A DNA stretch of 64,000 nt from Phylloscopus collybita (taxonomy: Eukaryota; Chordata; Aves; Passeriformes; Phylloscopidae): the NCBI GenBank assembly GCA_027886175.1, contig JAJNNQ010000100.1:1736001-1800000 (forward strand), read 5' to 3'. The translations under genes were made by a program, and so were the position numbers. Each line of letters opens with the position of its first letter. Within the stretch, counting starts at the first letter, position 1. This document shows, piece by piece, positions 52,973 to 64,000 of the stretch. Under the pieces are notes generated by a model. The model ran no database searches, was not told the origin of the DNA, and saw only the letters and a program-made list of their open reading frames with translations.

Positions 52973-53979
52973 GAGGCTGAGCCTGGCAGCTCTCAGGACA
53001 CCCCACGGGATGTAGGGGTGTCACCAGCTGGTGTCACAAGGCAGTGTCACAAGCCACTGTCTCGGCTCCATGCCCGGGGTCCCTTCCCAGCCCTGAGGCG
53101 CCTCCAGAGGAGGCTGCACGTCTGGGATCCGGCAGGCGGGGGCGGCTGGGATCGGGGAGAGGAGGAGACACCAGACAGGGCTCATGCCCAGCTGGAGGCC
53201 ACCCCAGCCCCGGGGACGATGGCTCAGGTGAGCTGGCAATCCCTGCTCCTGGAGCTGGGGGTCACCTACGAACACTCCCACCCCATCCCATCCCATCCCA
53301 TCCCACCCCTGGCCATCAGCACCGCAGCTCCCCAGAGGAAAGGGGACGGAGCAGTCAGGGAGAGGGGCGGCTCTCCCAAGGCTCAGCTCCATCACGGAGC
53401 AGGAAAAGCAGCCGGGTGCTGCATTCCTCTGGGGAATGGTTTTTCCCCCCAGAAGCCCCTGAAGCTGTGACCATGGAGTTTGACCCTACTGGCTCAGGCC
53501 CAGCTCTCTCTCCTGAGCAGAGACCAGATAAAGTCCTGTTCCTCCTTGTTCTCTCTCTCTGCCCTGGAACCCTTGGAGAATAAAGCCTTGGACTGATCCC
53601 AGGGGGTGAGAGCCTCTTTGGGAATCTTTCACCCTGTCCCCTGAGCTATTCCTCCAAAGCCTCCAAGGAATCTGAGCTGGCACAGGAGCCCAGGAGGGCG
53701 GGCGGGGGAGTATCTCAGCCGGGATGTGCCAGGCGGGGCCGGGAAATCCGGGCTGGATCCGCGCATCCTCCGCGGAGCCAGGAGCTCCATCCATCCATCC
53801 CGTGCTGCTTCCCAGGGAGAGGCAGCTCCCCGATCCCCCCGAAATAAGGGCCGCCGTGTCCCGGTGCATCCCTAAAAACCCAGAGGCAGCGGGGGGACAC
53901 CTGAGACCTCCCTTGCCCGAGGCTGCGCTGGGTTTAATCTCCCCGGGGATCAGCGGGCGGGGCTGGGGCTGACAGCAGC

Positions 53980-54310
53980 ATCTTTGTGGGGCTGGAATAA
54001 AGCCCGACTTCTTCTGCCATTTATTTAAGGAATATTAATCTTTCATTTTCCTTCTAAATGCTCCTGTTTGCTGAGGACCTATCTGTTACCTAAGTGCTCC
54101 GATAAATCTTGGAAGGTAAAATTACATGTTAGATGCTGCCAGAAGGGTACATTTAAGAATACTTCCTAAATTATCAACTGCATTAATCTTAATTACTTGG
54201 GTAAAAGTAGAGTCTGGCATTAGGGTGGACTCAGCGGAGCGGGTGTTTGTTTGTCTTTATCATATCACATATTTGAGATCATTTAACAGAGCCCAGATAA
54301 AAGGGGCAGC
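53980..54310. other. Candidate conserved non-coding island upstream of ZNF469
   Basis: A sharp 330-bp drop in GC content with complex sequence (GCCATTTATTTAAGGAATAT, TAAATTATCAACTGCATTAA, CTTTATCATATCAC). It starts and ends abruptly in GC-rich, repeat-like DNA. No ORF fits it. Confidence 0.45.
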
Positions 54311-54629
54311 CGGGGGCAGAGCAGCTGCCTCATGGAAATGATGGCTCTGGGTGACAAAGAGCAGCTGGGAGGGGGCCCTGGGGTCCCTGAGATGGCAGAA
54401 CCTGCCTGCAGCAGGTGGAACCCCGGTGAAAATATCCAAAAAAATCCAAATGAACTCCTCAGACATTGGGCTGGGTGATGAGGGGAGAGAGAGAGAGCAT
54501 GGAGAGGCAGGGTGGGGAGTGGGTTTAAACTGAAAAAGGGGAGGTTTGGATGGGATATTGGGAAGGAATCCTTGGCTGGGAGGGTGGGGAGGGGCTGGGG
54601 TGGAATTCCCAGAGGAGCTGTGGCTGCCC

Positions 54630-54762
54630 CTGGATCCCTGGGAGTGTCCAAGGCCAGGCTGGACCAGGTTGGAGCAGCCTGGGATGGTGGAGGACAAGAG
54701 GTGGAATGAGATGAGCTCCAAGATCCGTTCCAACCCAAACCATTCCCGGATTCCCTGATAAC
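54630..54762 (+). mobile_element. CR1 LINE 3'-end fragment
   Basis: GTCCAAGGCCAGGCTGGACC, AGGTTGGAGCAGCCTGGGAT and CCGTTCCAACCCAAACCATT with a final ATTCC-like tail. Confidence 0.85.
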
Positions 54763-55069
54763 CTGGGAGGGCTGGGTGTCCCTCAGGGAGCTGGGGCAGT
54801 GCTCTGGGAGGTGATCAGCCCCCATCCTGCCGGGCACAGACAGAGCAGGGGCCACCACATCCTCTGCCCAAGATTTTCCCAACCTCTCCTGCTGATTTGG
54901 ACAAGGGCACCGTGCCCGAGCGGGCCCTGGCTCTGAGCTGAGCACAGCCCTCAGGATTTGAACTGAACTGAAGTGAATCAAGGCTTGGAGTGCTCCTTTT
55001 CCCTGGGCCTTGCACAGGTGTCAACCATTCCTGAGGGGAAATGCCCCCCACCCCCAGGGCTGCCTGCCT

Positions 55070-55180
55070 GTGTATAAATGAACTATCTTTGTCATTTTAA
55101 GGTAAAACTGCTTTGCTCTTTCTGCTCTCCTAGTCACATAAAATACAGTAAGTGATGAAACCATCACAATTCCTTATCCA
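55070..55180. other. Small AT-rich island upstream of ZNF469
   Basis: GTGTATAAATGAACTATCTT to CACAATTCCTTATCC. Complex sequence, no ORF. Called on composition. Confidence 0.3.
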
Positions 55181-56214
55181 GGAGGGAATTTGCTGAAGCC
55201 AAAAGGGAGGGTTTTCCTCTCTCTGCTTTGCTTCTGTTCGAAATGGAAGGAAGGTTTGTCCCTGGGAATTTCCCCCGTGCACGGGATGCTGAGGGGAGCT
55301 GCTGGCAGCAGGGGAGGAATTATTCCTGCTGGAGATGGGGATAAAGGATGGATTTGGGAGAAGGGGAGCTCAGAGGCCACACCAGGACCATCCACATCCC
55401 CAGCTGACCCCTGGGCATCACCAGGGCACGACCAGTGTCCTGTGAGCCCACGCTCCCTCACCCACTACCCCAGGATCAGGCCCCACCCCACATTTTCCTC
55501 CCAGCCTCCCCTGACCCCCCAAAAAAGGGAGAAAAAAAACCCCCAAAATCCCAGGCAATGACAGCATTCCCAAGCCAATCTCACGTTTCCTTCCTCCCTG
55601 CAGAGCCTGGGTCTGCTCCAAGCTCCTAGCCCTGGTCAAACGGGGACAGGAAACCCGAGAGCGATGAGCACATCCCGGGATTTTCACCCGAGCCTCATTT
55701 AGCTCCTCGTCCTCCTGGCATCCTGCTCCTCTCCTTGGGAGAGGCTGCTCAGGGATGGGGGTGGCTCTGCCCTTGGGCACTCACACAGGGATCACTGGCA
55801 GGAATTAATTGGCTCCCCTGCAATTAAGCAGCCCCAGGCTTCAGCTGGGGATGGGTGGGATGGCAAACCCAGAGATTCCTCTGGGGGCTGTGAGCCCCTG
55901 GAGTGGGAGAGGGGCAGAGGGAGCCACTTCCCTGCAGGTCTGCCCTGGGTTGTGGAACCAAAAACGTGTGTTCTATTCCATCTGCTGAAAGCAGCTGGGG
56001 AGCTGCTCTTTCTTTATCTCCTGTAACTCCGGGGGTCTCATCCTGGAGCCCAGCAGGGTCCCTGCCAGCCCCCGCAGGCACAGAGGGATCAGAGGCAGGG
56101 CAGGGAAATCCTGCTGCTCCTTCCCAAACGGCTCTGCCTGAAGGGATCCAGAGGCCCAGAGACCCGGACACTGCTGGGGTGTGGGGGATGGGGAGGCAGC
56201 ATCCCAGCGGGGCT

Positions 56215-57440
56215 TGGAGGGACCACGGGAAGCACAGGGACCATGGGTGGCACGAGGACCATGGGTGGCACAGGGACCATGGGTGGCACAAGGACCATGG
56301 GTGGCACAGGGACCATGGGTAGCACAAGGACTGTGGGAAGCACAAGATCCCTAAGTGTCACAAGGACCATGGGAAACACAAGGATTCTTGGTGGCACAAG
56401 GACCATGAATGGCACAAGGACCATGGATGGCACAAGGACCTTGGATGGCACAGGCACCACGGGTGGCACAAGAACCATGGAAAGCACAAGATCCGTAAGT
56501 GTCACAAGGACCATGGGAAACACAAGGATTCTTGGTGGAACAAGGACCATGGGTGTCACAGGGACCATGAATGGCACAAAAACCATGGCATGCACAAGAT
56601 CCAAGGACCACAGATGGCACAGACACCATAGGTGGCACAAGGACTCTTGGTGGCACAAGAACCATGGGTGTCACAAGATCCAAGGACCACAGATGGCACA
56701 GACACCATGGGTGGCACAAGGACCATGGGTGGCCCAAGAACCATGGGTGTCACAAGATCCAAGGACCACGGATGGCACAAGGACCAGAGGAAACAAAAGA
56801 ACCATGGGAAGACCAAGATCCAGAAGTGTCACAAGGGAAGAACACGGACCAAGGATGTCACAAGGACCACGGGAAGAACATGGATTCTTGGTGGCACAAG
56901 GACCATGGGTGGCACAAGATCCAAGGACCACAGATGGCACAAGGACCAGAGGAAGCACAAGGACCATGGGAAGACCAAGATCCAGAGGTGCCACAAGGAC
57001 CATGGGAAGCACAAGGACCATGGGTGGCACAAGATCCAAGGACCATGGATGGCACAAGAATCTTGGAAAGCACAAGATCCATAAGTGTCACAAGGACCAT
57101 GGGTGGCACAAGAACCATGGGTGGCACAAGATCCAAGGACCACGGATGGCACAAAGACCAGAGGAAGCACAAGGACCACGGGAAGACCAGGATTCCAGAG
57201 GTGTCACAAGGGAAGAACAAGGACCAAGGATGTCACAAGGACCACGGGAAGAACATGGATTCTTGGTGGCACAAGGACCATGGGAAGCACAAGGATTCTT
57301 GGTGGCACAAGGACCATGGGTGTCACAAGATCCAAGGACCACGGATGGCACAAGGACCAGAGGAAGCACAAGGACCACGGGAAGACCAAGATCCAGAGGT
57401 GCCACAAGGACCACGGGAAGCACGAGGACGGCACGGAGCA
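56215..57440. repeat. 1.2-kb minisatellite (GGCACAAGGACCATGGGT)
   Basis: 18-bp units at the left end grow into composite units containing AAGATCCAAGGACCAC and GGAAGCACAAGGACC. Plus-strand frames above 290 codons are repeat artefacts (for example T-x-T-M-G-G or W-H-K-D-H-G periodicity). Confidence 0.97.
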
Positions 57441-57649
57441 GCACGGACGCTCTGAGCCCACCCACCCCGCTGGTGTGGGTGATCCTGTGACCCCAGAACC
57501 CCGGGGTGAGGCACAGCCAGAGCCCAGCCCTGCAGACTGAGACCCCTCTCATCCCTGCTGCCCCATCCCAGGGACTCCCACCCATCCCTGGGATCCCTGG
57601 TGCTCCGCTCCAGCTCGGACCAGCTCCCACAGGATCTGATAGGAGGAGA

Positions 57650-58015
57650 CTGCTGCCAGATTCGGGGGCTTTTAAGCTGTCAACTTTCCTATAATTATTA
57701 GCAATGTTTTCAATCAGCTCTCCTCTGAAATTTGCTTCGGAAAGACAAGATTAATGAGCATTTCCTTTGGGGATTTATTGCACTGTTAATTATTCTCTGC
57801 CAGAAATTTGGTGCAGAATATTATCAGCTTTCCCCCTTTTTTTTTTTTCTTTTCTTTTTTTTTTTTTTCAATTAAAAGTGATTATAATTTGCTCTCCATA
57901 AAAGAAAAGTGGATTTCAAATTAAAAAAAAAAAAGTATATATATAATATCCACCCCCCCCTTTCCTGATTAAGTATAATAGTCAAGTGATGAAGATAAAA
58001 GTAGCCGGTGGCTCT
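57650..58015. other. Candidate conserved non-coding island upstream of ZNF469
   Basis: AT-rich complex sequence (TTCCTATAATTATTAGCAAT, GACAAGATTAATGAGC, TTTATTGCACTGTTAATTAT, GAATATTATCAGC) followed by T-rich and A-rich simple tracts and a second complex piece at 57940-58015. Confidence 0.45.
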
Positions 58016-58214
58016 GGCAGGCCACGTTGTGCAGACATGAACTTGGGCACCCCCGGCAGCACTTCCAGCCCTGCTGGGGTCCAGGTTTTTTTTTTTTTTG
58101 GGATGAAGGGATTCGGAGAGGCCAACTTGTAATTGATGGAGTTTTCCTGCAGAGGGAAGCAAAGGTGTCTGAAAGGAGCCGCCCGCGCGGTGCCAGCTTT
58201 GGGCGAGGGGATCA

Positions 58215-58302
58215 GGGAGGAAGAGGAGGATGAGGATGAGGATGGGGATGGGGATGGGGATGGGGATGGGGATGGGGATGGGGATGGGGATGGGGATGGG
58301 GA
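58215..58302. repeat. (GGGGAT)n microsatellite
   Basis: About 12 units of GATGGG(G) after GAGGAAGAGGAGGATGAGG. G-rich and potentially G-quadruplex forming. Confidence 0.95.
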
Positions 58303-58604
58303 GAGCCGCGGGGGCCGCTCCTCTTCCCCAACAACGCCCGGCTGCAGGGTCAGAGGCCGGGGATGCTCAGCCCCGCTGGGAAGGTGTTGGAAGAAGCCGC
58401 AGCCGCTCTTCCCACGGAACAAACGAGGAGAAGGGGCTGCGTCCCCTCGCTGCCCTCCCCTGCGGACATTCCTCGGGTGTCTCCCGAATGCGAAACATCC
58501 CGAAAATGCTGCGAGGACAAACCCGCGACGGCGGGGGCCGGATCCGATTTCAGCACGGGCTGTTGGGGGGGGGAGCAGCCCCCGGCCCGGTCCCTGCTGG
58601 GCTG

Positions 58605-58870
58605 GCCCTAAAGTCAGGCTTTAACCCCAGGCTGGCCCTAAAGCCAGGCTTTAACCCCAGGCTGGCCCTAAAGCCAGGCTTTAACCCCAGGCTTTAACCC
58701 CAGGCTGGCTTTAACCCCAGGCTTTAACCCCAGGCTAGCCCTAAAGCTAGGCTTTAACCCCAGGCTGGCTTTAACCCCAGGCTAGCCCTAAAGCCAGGCT
58801 TTAACCCCAGGCTGGCTTTAACCCCAGGCTGGCTTTTACCCCAGGCTGGCCCTAAAGCCAGGCTTTAACC
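58605..58870. repeat. CCAGGCTTTAACCCCAGGCTGGC minisatellite
   Basis: Alternating GGCCCTAAAGCCAGGC, TTTAACCCCAGGC and TGGC modules in changing order, about 265 bp. Confidence 0.95.
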
Positions 58871-59747
58871 CTGACCCCTCCCTGCAAAGCCCCACTGCTC
58901 CCCTCGGCCCTGGGAAGCAAAGGAGAAGTTGAGCTGACCCCAAACCCTGCAGATTCCCCCTGCTGGCACTGGGAGTGGGCAGATTTGGGGGGGTCCCTGG
59001 GGTGTCCTTTGGGTGCTGCCTGTGTCCCTCTGGGGGTGACAGGGAGCCCGTGCTGCAGCTGCCACCTCTCCCGAGCCTGTTCCCACAGCGCAGGGCGTTC
59101 TTAGGGAAGGGAATCACATCCCACAGGGCAGGGCAGGGCAGGCAGCTTGGCAGTCCTGAGGTTTCCCTTCCTTGAGGCTCCCTGTCCCAGCCCTGGGGCT
59201 GGGGTGCTCCCGTGGGTGCCACATCCCCTGGGGAGCTGCACCGACGCAGACGGGAGTGGAGCTGCTGGGATTTGGATGCAGAACGACCTGGAGTGGCTTC
59301 CCCCAGCTGCAGCCACCTCTGCCAGCACCTTGCACGGTGCTTCCCTGGAATCCACGGCCCTTGGAAGGGCGGCAGGGACGTGCCACGCCAGGGAAAACTT
59401 GAGGAAAACGATGGATAACCAAACCGGGACACTCCCACATCTGAGCTACGGCCCGAACCGGTGCCAGGCCAGAGCCACAGCGCGGGGGGGAAGCTGAAAA
59501 CGCTGGGAAGCAGAATCCCAAAAAACCTGTCCTGCCGCAGCCCCGCTGGCCGCCGCCGCTGAGCGCTGAGCGCTGCTCTCTGTTCTCCACGGGAGCAGCG
59601 GCGCCCGGGGCCAAGAAAAACGCCCGGAGCTATAAAAAGTCTGGGGAACAGAGACACATTCATGGACAACTTCAAGGATGCCGCTCGCAGCCGGGCGGGA
59701 TCCAGCGAGCAGCCCCAGCCGGGAGCAGCGGGACGGCTCCGGCCGCG

Positions 59748-60285
59748 GGGCAGTGCCAGGCTGGTTTGGGGACAGTGCCAGGCTGGTTTGGGGACAGTGC
59801 CAGGCTGGTCCCGGGACAGTGCCAGCCTGGTCCCGGGACAGTGCCAGCCTGGTCCCGGGACAGTGCCAGCTTCGTCCCCGGGACAGTGCCAGCCTGGTCC
59901 CGGGGCAGTGCCAGCCTGGTCTGGGGGCAGTGCCAGGCTGGTCCCGGGACAGTGCCAGCCTGGTCCCGGGACAGTGCCAGCCTGGTCCCAGGACAGTGCC
60001 AGCCTGGTCCGGGGGCAGTGCCAGCCTGGCCCCGGGGCAGTGCCAGCCTGGTCCCCGGGAGCAGTGCCAGCCTGGCCCCGGGGCAGTGCCAGCCTGGTCC
60101 CCGGGAGCAGTGCCAGCCTGGCCCCGGGGGCAGTGCCAGCCTTGTCCCGGGGGCAGTGCCAGCCTGGCCCCGGGATAGTGCCAGTCTGGTCCCGGGACAA
60201 TGCCAGCCTGGTCTGGGGGCAGTGCCAGCCTGGTCCCCGGGACAGTGCCAGCCTGGTCCCGGGGGCAGTGCCAGCCTCCCCCAGC
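59748..60285. repeat. 20-22-bp minisatellite (CAGTGCCAGCCTGGTCCCGGGA)
   Basis: About 25 units, with single-base variants (GGCTGGTTTGGGGA at the left end). Confidence 0.97.
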
Positions 60286-63200
60286 CGTGCCAGAGCCACG
60301 GAAAAGGGCTGGGAGCGCACGGGCTGGGCTCGCACAGCCCGGCTTTGGGGCTGGGGAGGAGCGGCGCTCATTCCCACCGCGTTTCCCGAGGGTTTTCCCC
60401 GGCTCTCCCCCCCTCAAACCCCCCGTGCCGGGTCAGGTTTGTCCGCAGGTGCCGAGCACGAGCCCGGCACATGCCTGGGACTTCAAAGGGCCGGCAATGA
60501 AAACCATCCCCGCTCAGGGATTTCCAGCCCTTCCTGCCGCTCCAGCTGCTGGCTGGCAGATGTGGGGCACGGACGGAGCCGCGGCCATCCCGAGCTGGGC
60601 AAACCCCTCCGTGCCGCTCCTGCTGCCGCTTCTCCTGCCCCTCTGCTTCCCCAGGCCCCCTCCTGCACCAGCGAGGCCGAATAATGCCGATATTCACGGC
60701 CCTCCCCGGACAAACCCAGGCTCTGTTTGCTCCCAGGAATGTTTTCTCCAGGGACACTCCAAGCGACAAAAAATCCCCTTCCCCGCGCCGCTGGGTTTCG
60801 CTTTCATCGGGCAGAAATCAAAACGAGCCGAGGCTTGGAGAAGGGCATCCTGTCAGTGTTTTCCTTTTGCTGGTGCTGAATGAGCTGGAAAAGCTCTTGG
60901 AGCATTTTTTTTTCTTTTTTTTTCTTTTTTCTTCCCTTCCCAGGGCTGTTCCTGCTGTGTTGGTCCAGGTACTGCTCCAGGACAAGACCCCCTCAATTGG
61001 GAATTTCCCTCCTGCTTGGGGATGTGGTTTTTCAGGCAGAACAGGGAGATTCTGAAGTGTTGCCTCACAGCTCCCAGGAAAGGATGCTGCTGCTTTTCCC
61101 ACAGCTCCCAGAGCTGAATCCCAGCTGAGTGGGGAAAAGCGGGCTGGGAAGCAGAGAAATGAGGGAATCTGGGAATTTCCCCCAGCCTGCGGTGGGCAGC
61201 ACCACCAGGGAGTGAGATCCCTGTGAGTCATCCCTCCCCTCACCTTCAGCCGCTGAAAGAGGAATGAAACAACCCAACCCTCTGGGAGTCTGGAGAAAAA
61301 GGGATATTTTTATACCCTGGCTGGAAAACGGAATTCTTCCCAACGGCGACAATTAAAAAAAAAAATAAATAAACATCAGGAGGAAAAAAAAAAGGTGAAA
61401 ACCACTCATTAAGGGTTTCTCTCCAGCTTCCCAAGGAAGGGAGGAGAGGGAAGGGGGCCAGGACATCACTCCCAGTCTGAAGGGCCACACTCATCCCAGG
61501 AATATTTTCCCCGTCCACAGCAAGAATCCCAGACAATACCTAATCCCAAGGACACCGGAAAGGATTCCTTTCCCTCACGCCTTCAGCAATGCCACCAAAC
61601 CCCACATATTTTCCCGGTGAATTCACTGACCAAGAGCATTCTTTCCTCCACCTGGAGATTTAAAGCTCTGGGAAGAGATTTTATTTTTTTTTTTTTTTTC
61701 CAGGGAAAAGGCATGTGGGATCTCCATCCCGGCGCGGGGCTAAGGAATAACTCCGTGCATCTCTCATCTCTGCTGCTCCTTTCCCTCCCTTCCCCAGCCA
61801 AACGTTGCGAGTAATCATTTCCCCACATGGAGCAGGAGCTGCTGTGAAGTGGCTGCTTCTTCCATTAAAAGCCCGGCTGCTGCTGCTGCCGCCGGATTTT
61901 GGGGAGGGGGTGGGTGTTGGAGCAGGGGGATCGCTTTCCAACCCCAGGTGATCCCACACGGACCCGCATTCGGGATCTGGGACACGTCTCGGCCCGGATT
62001 CAGCTTCTCCTTGCCCCCAAGGCATCCTCCTTTTATCCCGGGATTCCTCAAAGCCACGGGAGGGGAAAAGAGAACGAGGCCAACACGCACTCCCCATCCC
62101 CTCCGGGCACCGGAGCTGCCTGGGGACGATCCCAAAGAAACCACCCCTAAGAGCCAGAGGGAAATGGATTCCCCGGCGTGGCTTGTCCCCAAAACCAGCT
62201 CAGCTGCGGGGCACGGACAGACGGCGGGAGAGGACAAAACCCATCCCGGCGTGTCCCAGCATCCTGACACCCAGCCCGGCTTTCCGGGCACCCTTTAATC
62301 TTCCTTGGCCGCTGTTTCCAAACTGAGACTTTGCAAGGGTTGACCAGGGCAGGACCTCCTCGGGTTGCTTTGGGTTTGTTTTGTTTTTTAAAGCTGCTTT
62401 GCAGGGGAAAAAAAAAATAAAAAGAGGAAAAAGAGGAAAAAGAGGGGAAAAAAGAGAACAAACGCTGCCCCCAGGAGCCCGGCGGGGGCTGCAGGGGCTG
62501 CGAGGGCCCTGCCCAGGCAGAGCCCGGGGGTTGCTTTTCCCTTTCATCCCATGCCAGGCTTCAGCCCAGGCTTCAGACGGTCAAATCCAAGAATCCCTGG
62601 AAGGCAGGGCTTGGCGCGGCGGGGCCGCAGCTGCTGCCTTTCCCTGCTGCTGTAATTACGGCCCCAAACTTAGAAAGCAGCGGAAGAGCCGCGTGTAGCG
62701 CTGCAATTAAGAGGCTCTTTAATTGCAGGGCATTGTTTTCCTCTGCCCGGCTCCGGCTGCCAGCGAGCGGCTGAGCACCGGGAGCCGCGGCGAAATCCCG
62801 GGAATTGCATCCTCGGAGCTCGGGGGACGACAGGTTTGTCCCCAGAGGTGACCCTTGGGTCAAGGGCAGAGCATCCAGAGCATCCAGGTGGGAAAGGAGC
62901 CGCTGAAAGCCACCTCTGCTCCAGGCAAGGAGGGTTTTTCTGAGGGACAAACGTTCCCCTCTCCCTGGGACTCCCCTTCTCCTGCTGGAGCCGCCAGGAA
63001 TGCTCATCCCTGTGGATTCCCATGGATCCCATGCGTGGGAATCAGCAGCAGGAGTGGGTAGGACGTGGAAGAGCTGCTGGTTTATGTCCCCATGGATGCT
63101 CCCATAAATCCACTGCTTCCCAAGGCCGGGTGGGAATGGGAACAGCTCGGCTCTGCCTCCTCCCCTCCCTGCCTGACCCATCCTCGGAGCCTTGGGCACC

Positions 63201-63529
63201 CTGTGGAAAGGGGAAGTGTCCCAGCCAGCAGCTGTTGTCACAGCAGGGATGTCACAGTGCCAGTGTCACAGTGCCACCACCAAAGGCAGCGTTGGCTGTG
63301 GAGAAAATGGGGATCCAAGGGGGAGAATCCCGGGTTTTCCCAGCCTGACACAGGCTTGGGCAGAGCCTCCTGCCACATCCCTGGGCTCAAGATGGAGCAA
63401 AGCTTCCTGAGATTCCCAGCAGCTCTGCAAGAAGCTTCCCTGGATTTATCCACCAGCAGAAGAGAGGAGCAGACCTGGAGCACATTCCCTGTGTCGGGAT
63501 CCTGGCTGGTGGAAAACCCAGAGAGAATC

Positions 63530-63665
63530 TGGGATCTCCAGCAGGATGGCAGCAGTGCCAGGAGCAGGGATCCTGAGACCCTGAAATTCCAATTTGAAAT
63601 CTCCAGCAGGATGGCTCCAGCCTGGCAGCAGTGCCAGGAGCAGGGATCCTGAGATCCAGGAGATC
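63530..63665. repeat. Short direct duplication (CTCCAGCAGGATGGC ... GGATCCTGAGA)
   Basis: Two copies of about 60-70 bp sharing CAGCAGTGCCAGGAGCAGGG. Confidence 0.85.
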
Positions 63666-63867
63666 CTGAAATCCGTGGTTTAAAACGCGGGAACAGATTT
63701 GGGGAGAAAAAACGGGAAAAGCTTCGTGTTCCCACCAGGCCTTGGGCATCCTCCCTTTCAAATGCGTGGGAACAGGGACTCAGCCCTGCCCTGCCATCAC
63801 TTCAGTCCTGGAATCTGGGAGCTGGGAGCTGGCAACCAGGCTGGGCATCCTCCAGTGGCCAAAGCTG

Positions 63868-63930
63868 AGCTTCCCAGTGCTCCCAGTGCTCCCAGTGCTC
63901 CCAGTGCTCCCAGTGCTCCCAGTGCCCCCA
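63868..63930. repeat. (CCCAGTGCTC)n repeat
   Basis: Six or seven 10-bp units. Confidence 0.95.
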
Positions 63931-64000
63931 GCTCCTGACTGCAGAGCCACGGCTGTGCCGGGGGGCTCGGACACTTCCCTGCCCCTGCAGGAAGGGGCTC

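Larger units (their letters stand above)
48741..64000. other. Upstream region of ZNF469 (5' intron and/or intergenic)
   Basis: No coding exon recognised on either strand. It holds four minisatellites, one clear and one doubtful CR1 fragment, GA-rich simple repeats (for example 52935-52972) and AT-rich islands at 49330-49500, 50100-50215, 53980-54310, 55070-55180 and 57650-58015. In 51000-53900 and 60300-63850 I see only GC-rich unassigned sequence with small duplications. The ZNF469 promoter and first exon may lie here but could not be placed. Confidence 0.7.

Noticed and set aside
56243..57490. 415-codon plus-strand frame with T-x-T-M-G-G repeats
   Set aside because: Minisatellite translation; other frames are equally open.
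59662..60684. 340-codon plus-strand frame and a 513-codon minus-strand frame over the same area
   Set aside because: Both run through the 20-22-bp CAGTGCCAGCCTGG minisatellite and show only its periodicity.

Overview
The window looks like GC-rich, compact bird DNA. The evidence is several 3'-end fragments of CR1 LINEs, very dense minisatellites, and two recognisable vertebrate genes on the minus strand: ZNF469 and the 5' part of ZFPM1 (FOG1). A bird is the best reading; a crocodilian or other reptile is not excluded by CR1 alone. I see no prokaryotic, viral or plasmid content. No tRNA, rRNA, microRNA or CRISPR array could be supported.

Layout, in minus-strand (transcription) order. From 64000 to 48741 there is upstream non-coding DNA of ZNF469, with minisatellites at 56.2-57.4, 58.2-58.9 and 59.75-60.3 kb and AT-rich, probably conserved blocks at 57.65-58.0, 55.07-55.18, 53.98-54.31, 50.1-50.2 and 49.3-49.5 kb. 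A 5'UTR segment (48740-48565) begins at a good 3' splice site and carries two upstream ORFs. The ZNF469 coding region (48564-35980) is one uninterrupted 4194-codon frame. Its AT-rich 3'UTR runs to about 34.15 kb. The intergenic part (34.15-27.2 kb) holds a 1.8-kb ATC/CAT trinucleotide array, a CR1 relic and several AT-rich islands.

A CpG island at about 27.2-26.4 kb surrounds ZFPM1 exon 1, which encodes only the MSRRKQSNPRQIK repression motif. ZFPM1 then continues through a 17-kb intron 1, exon 2 (9803-9672), a 2.6-kb intron 2, exon 3 (7106-7017) and an intron 3 that runs off the window. The zinc-finger exons lie outside. The order ZNF469 then ZFPM1 on one strand matches human 16q24.2, so this is conserved synteny.

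How the pieces relate: ZFPM1 is the cofactor of GATA factors, and its introns here hold many clusters of GATA motifs, often as close inverted or tandem pairs and inside CpG-rich or AT-rich islands. This suggests dense GATA-dependent (possibly autoregulatory) control. One 20-bp perfect palindrome in intron 3 is two head-to-head copies of the PBX-MEIS composite site. I found no new protein system; the most novel material is regulatory and repeat architecture. Motif density was judged by eye, and conservation was not tested by alignment.
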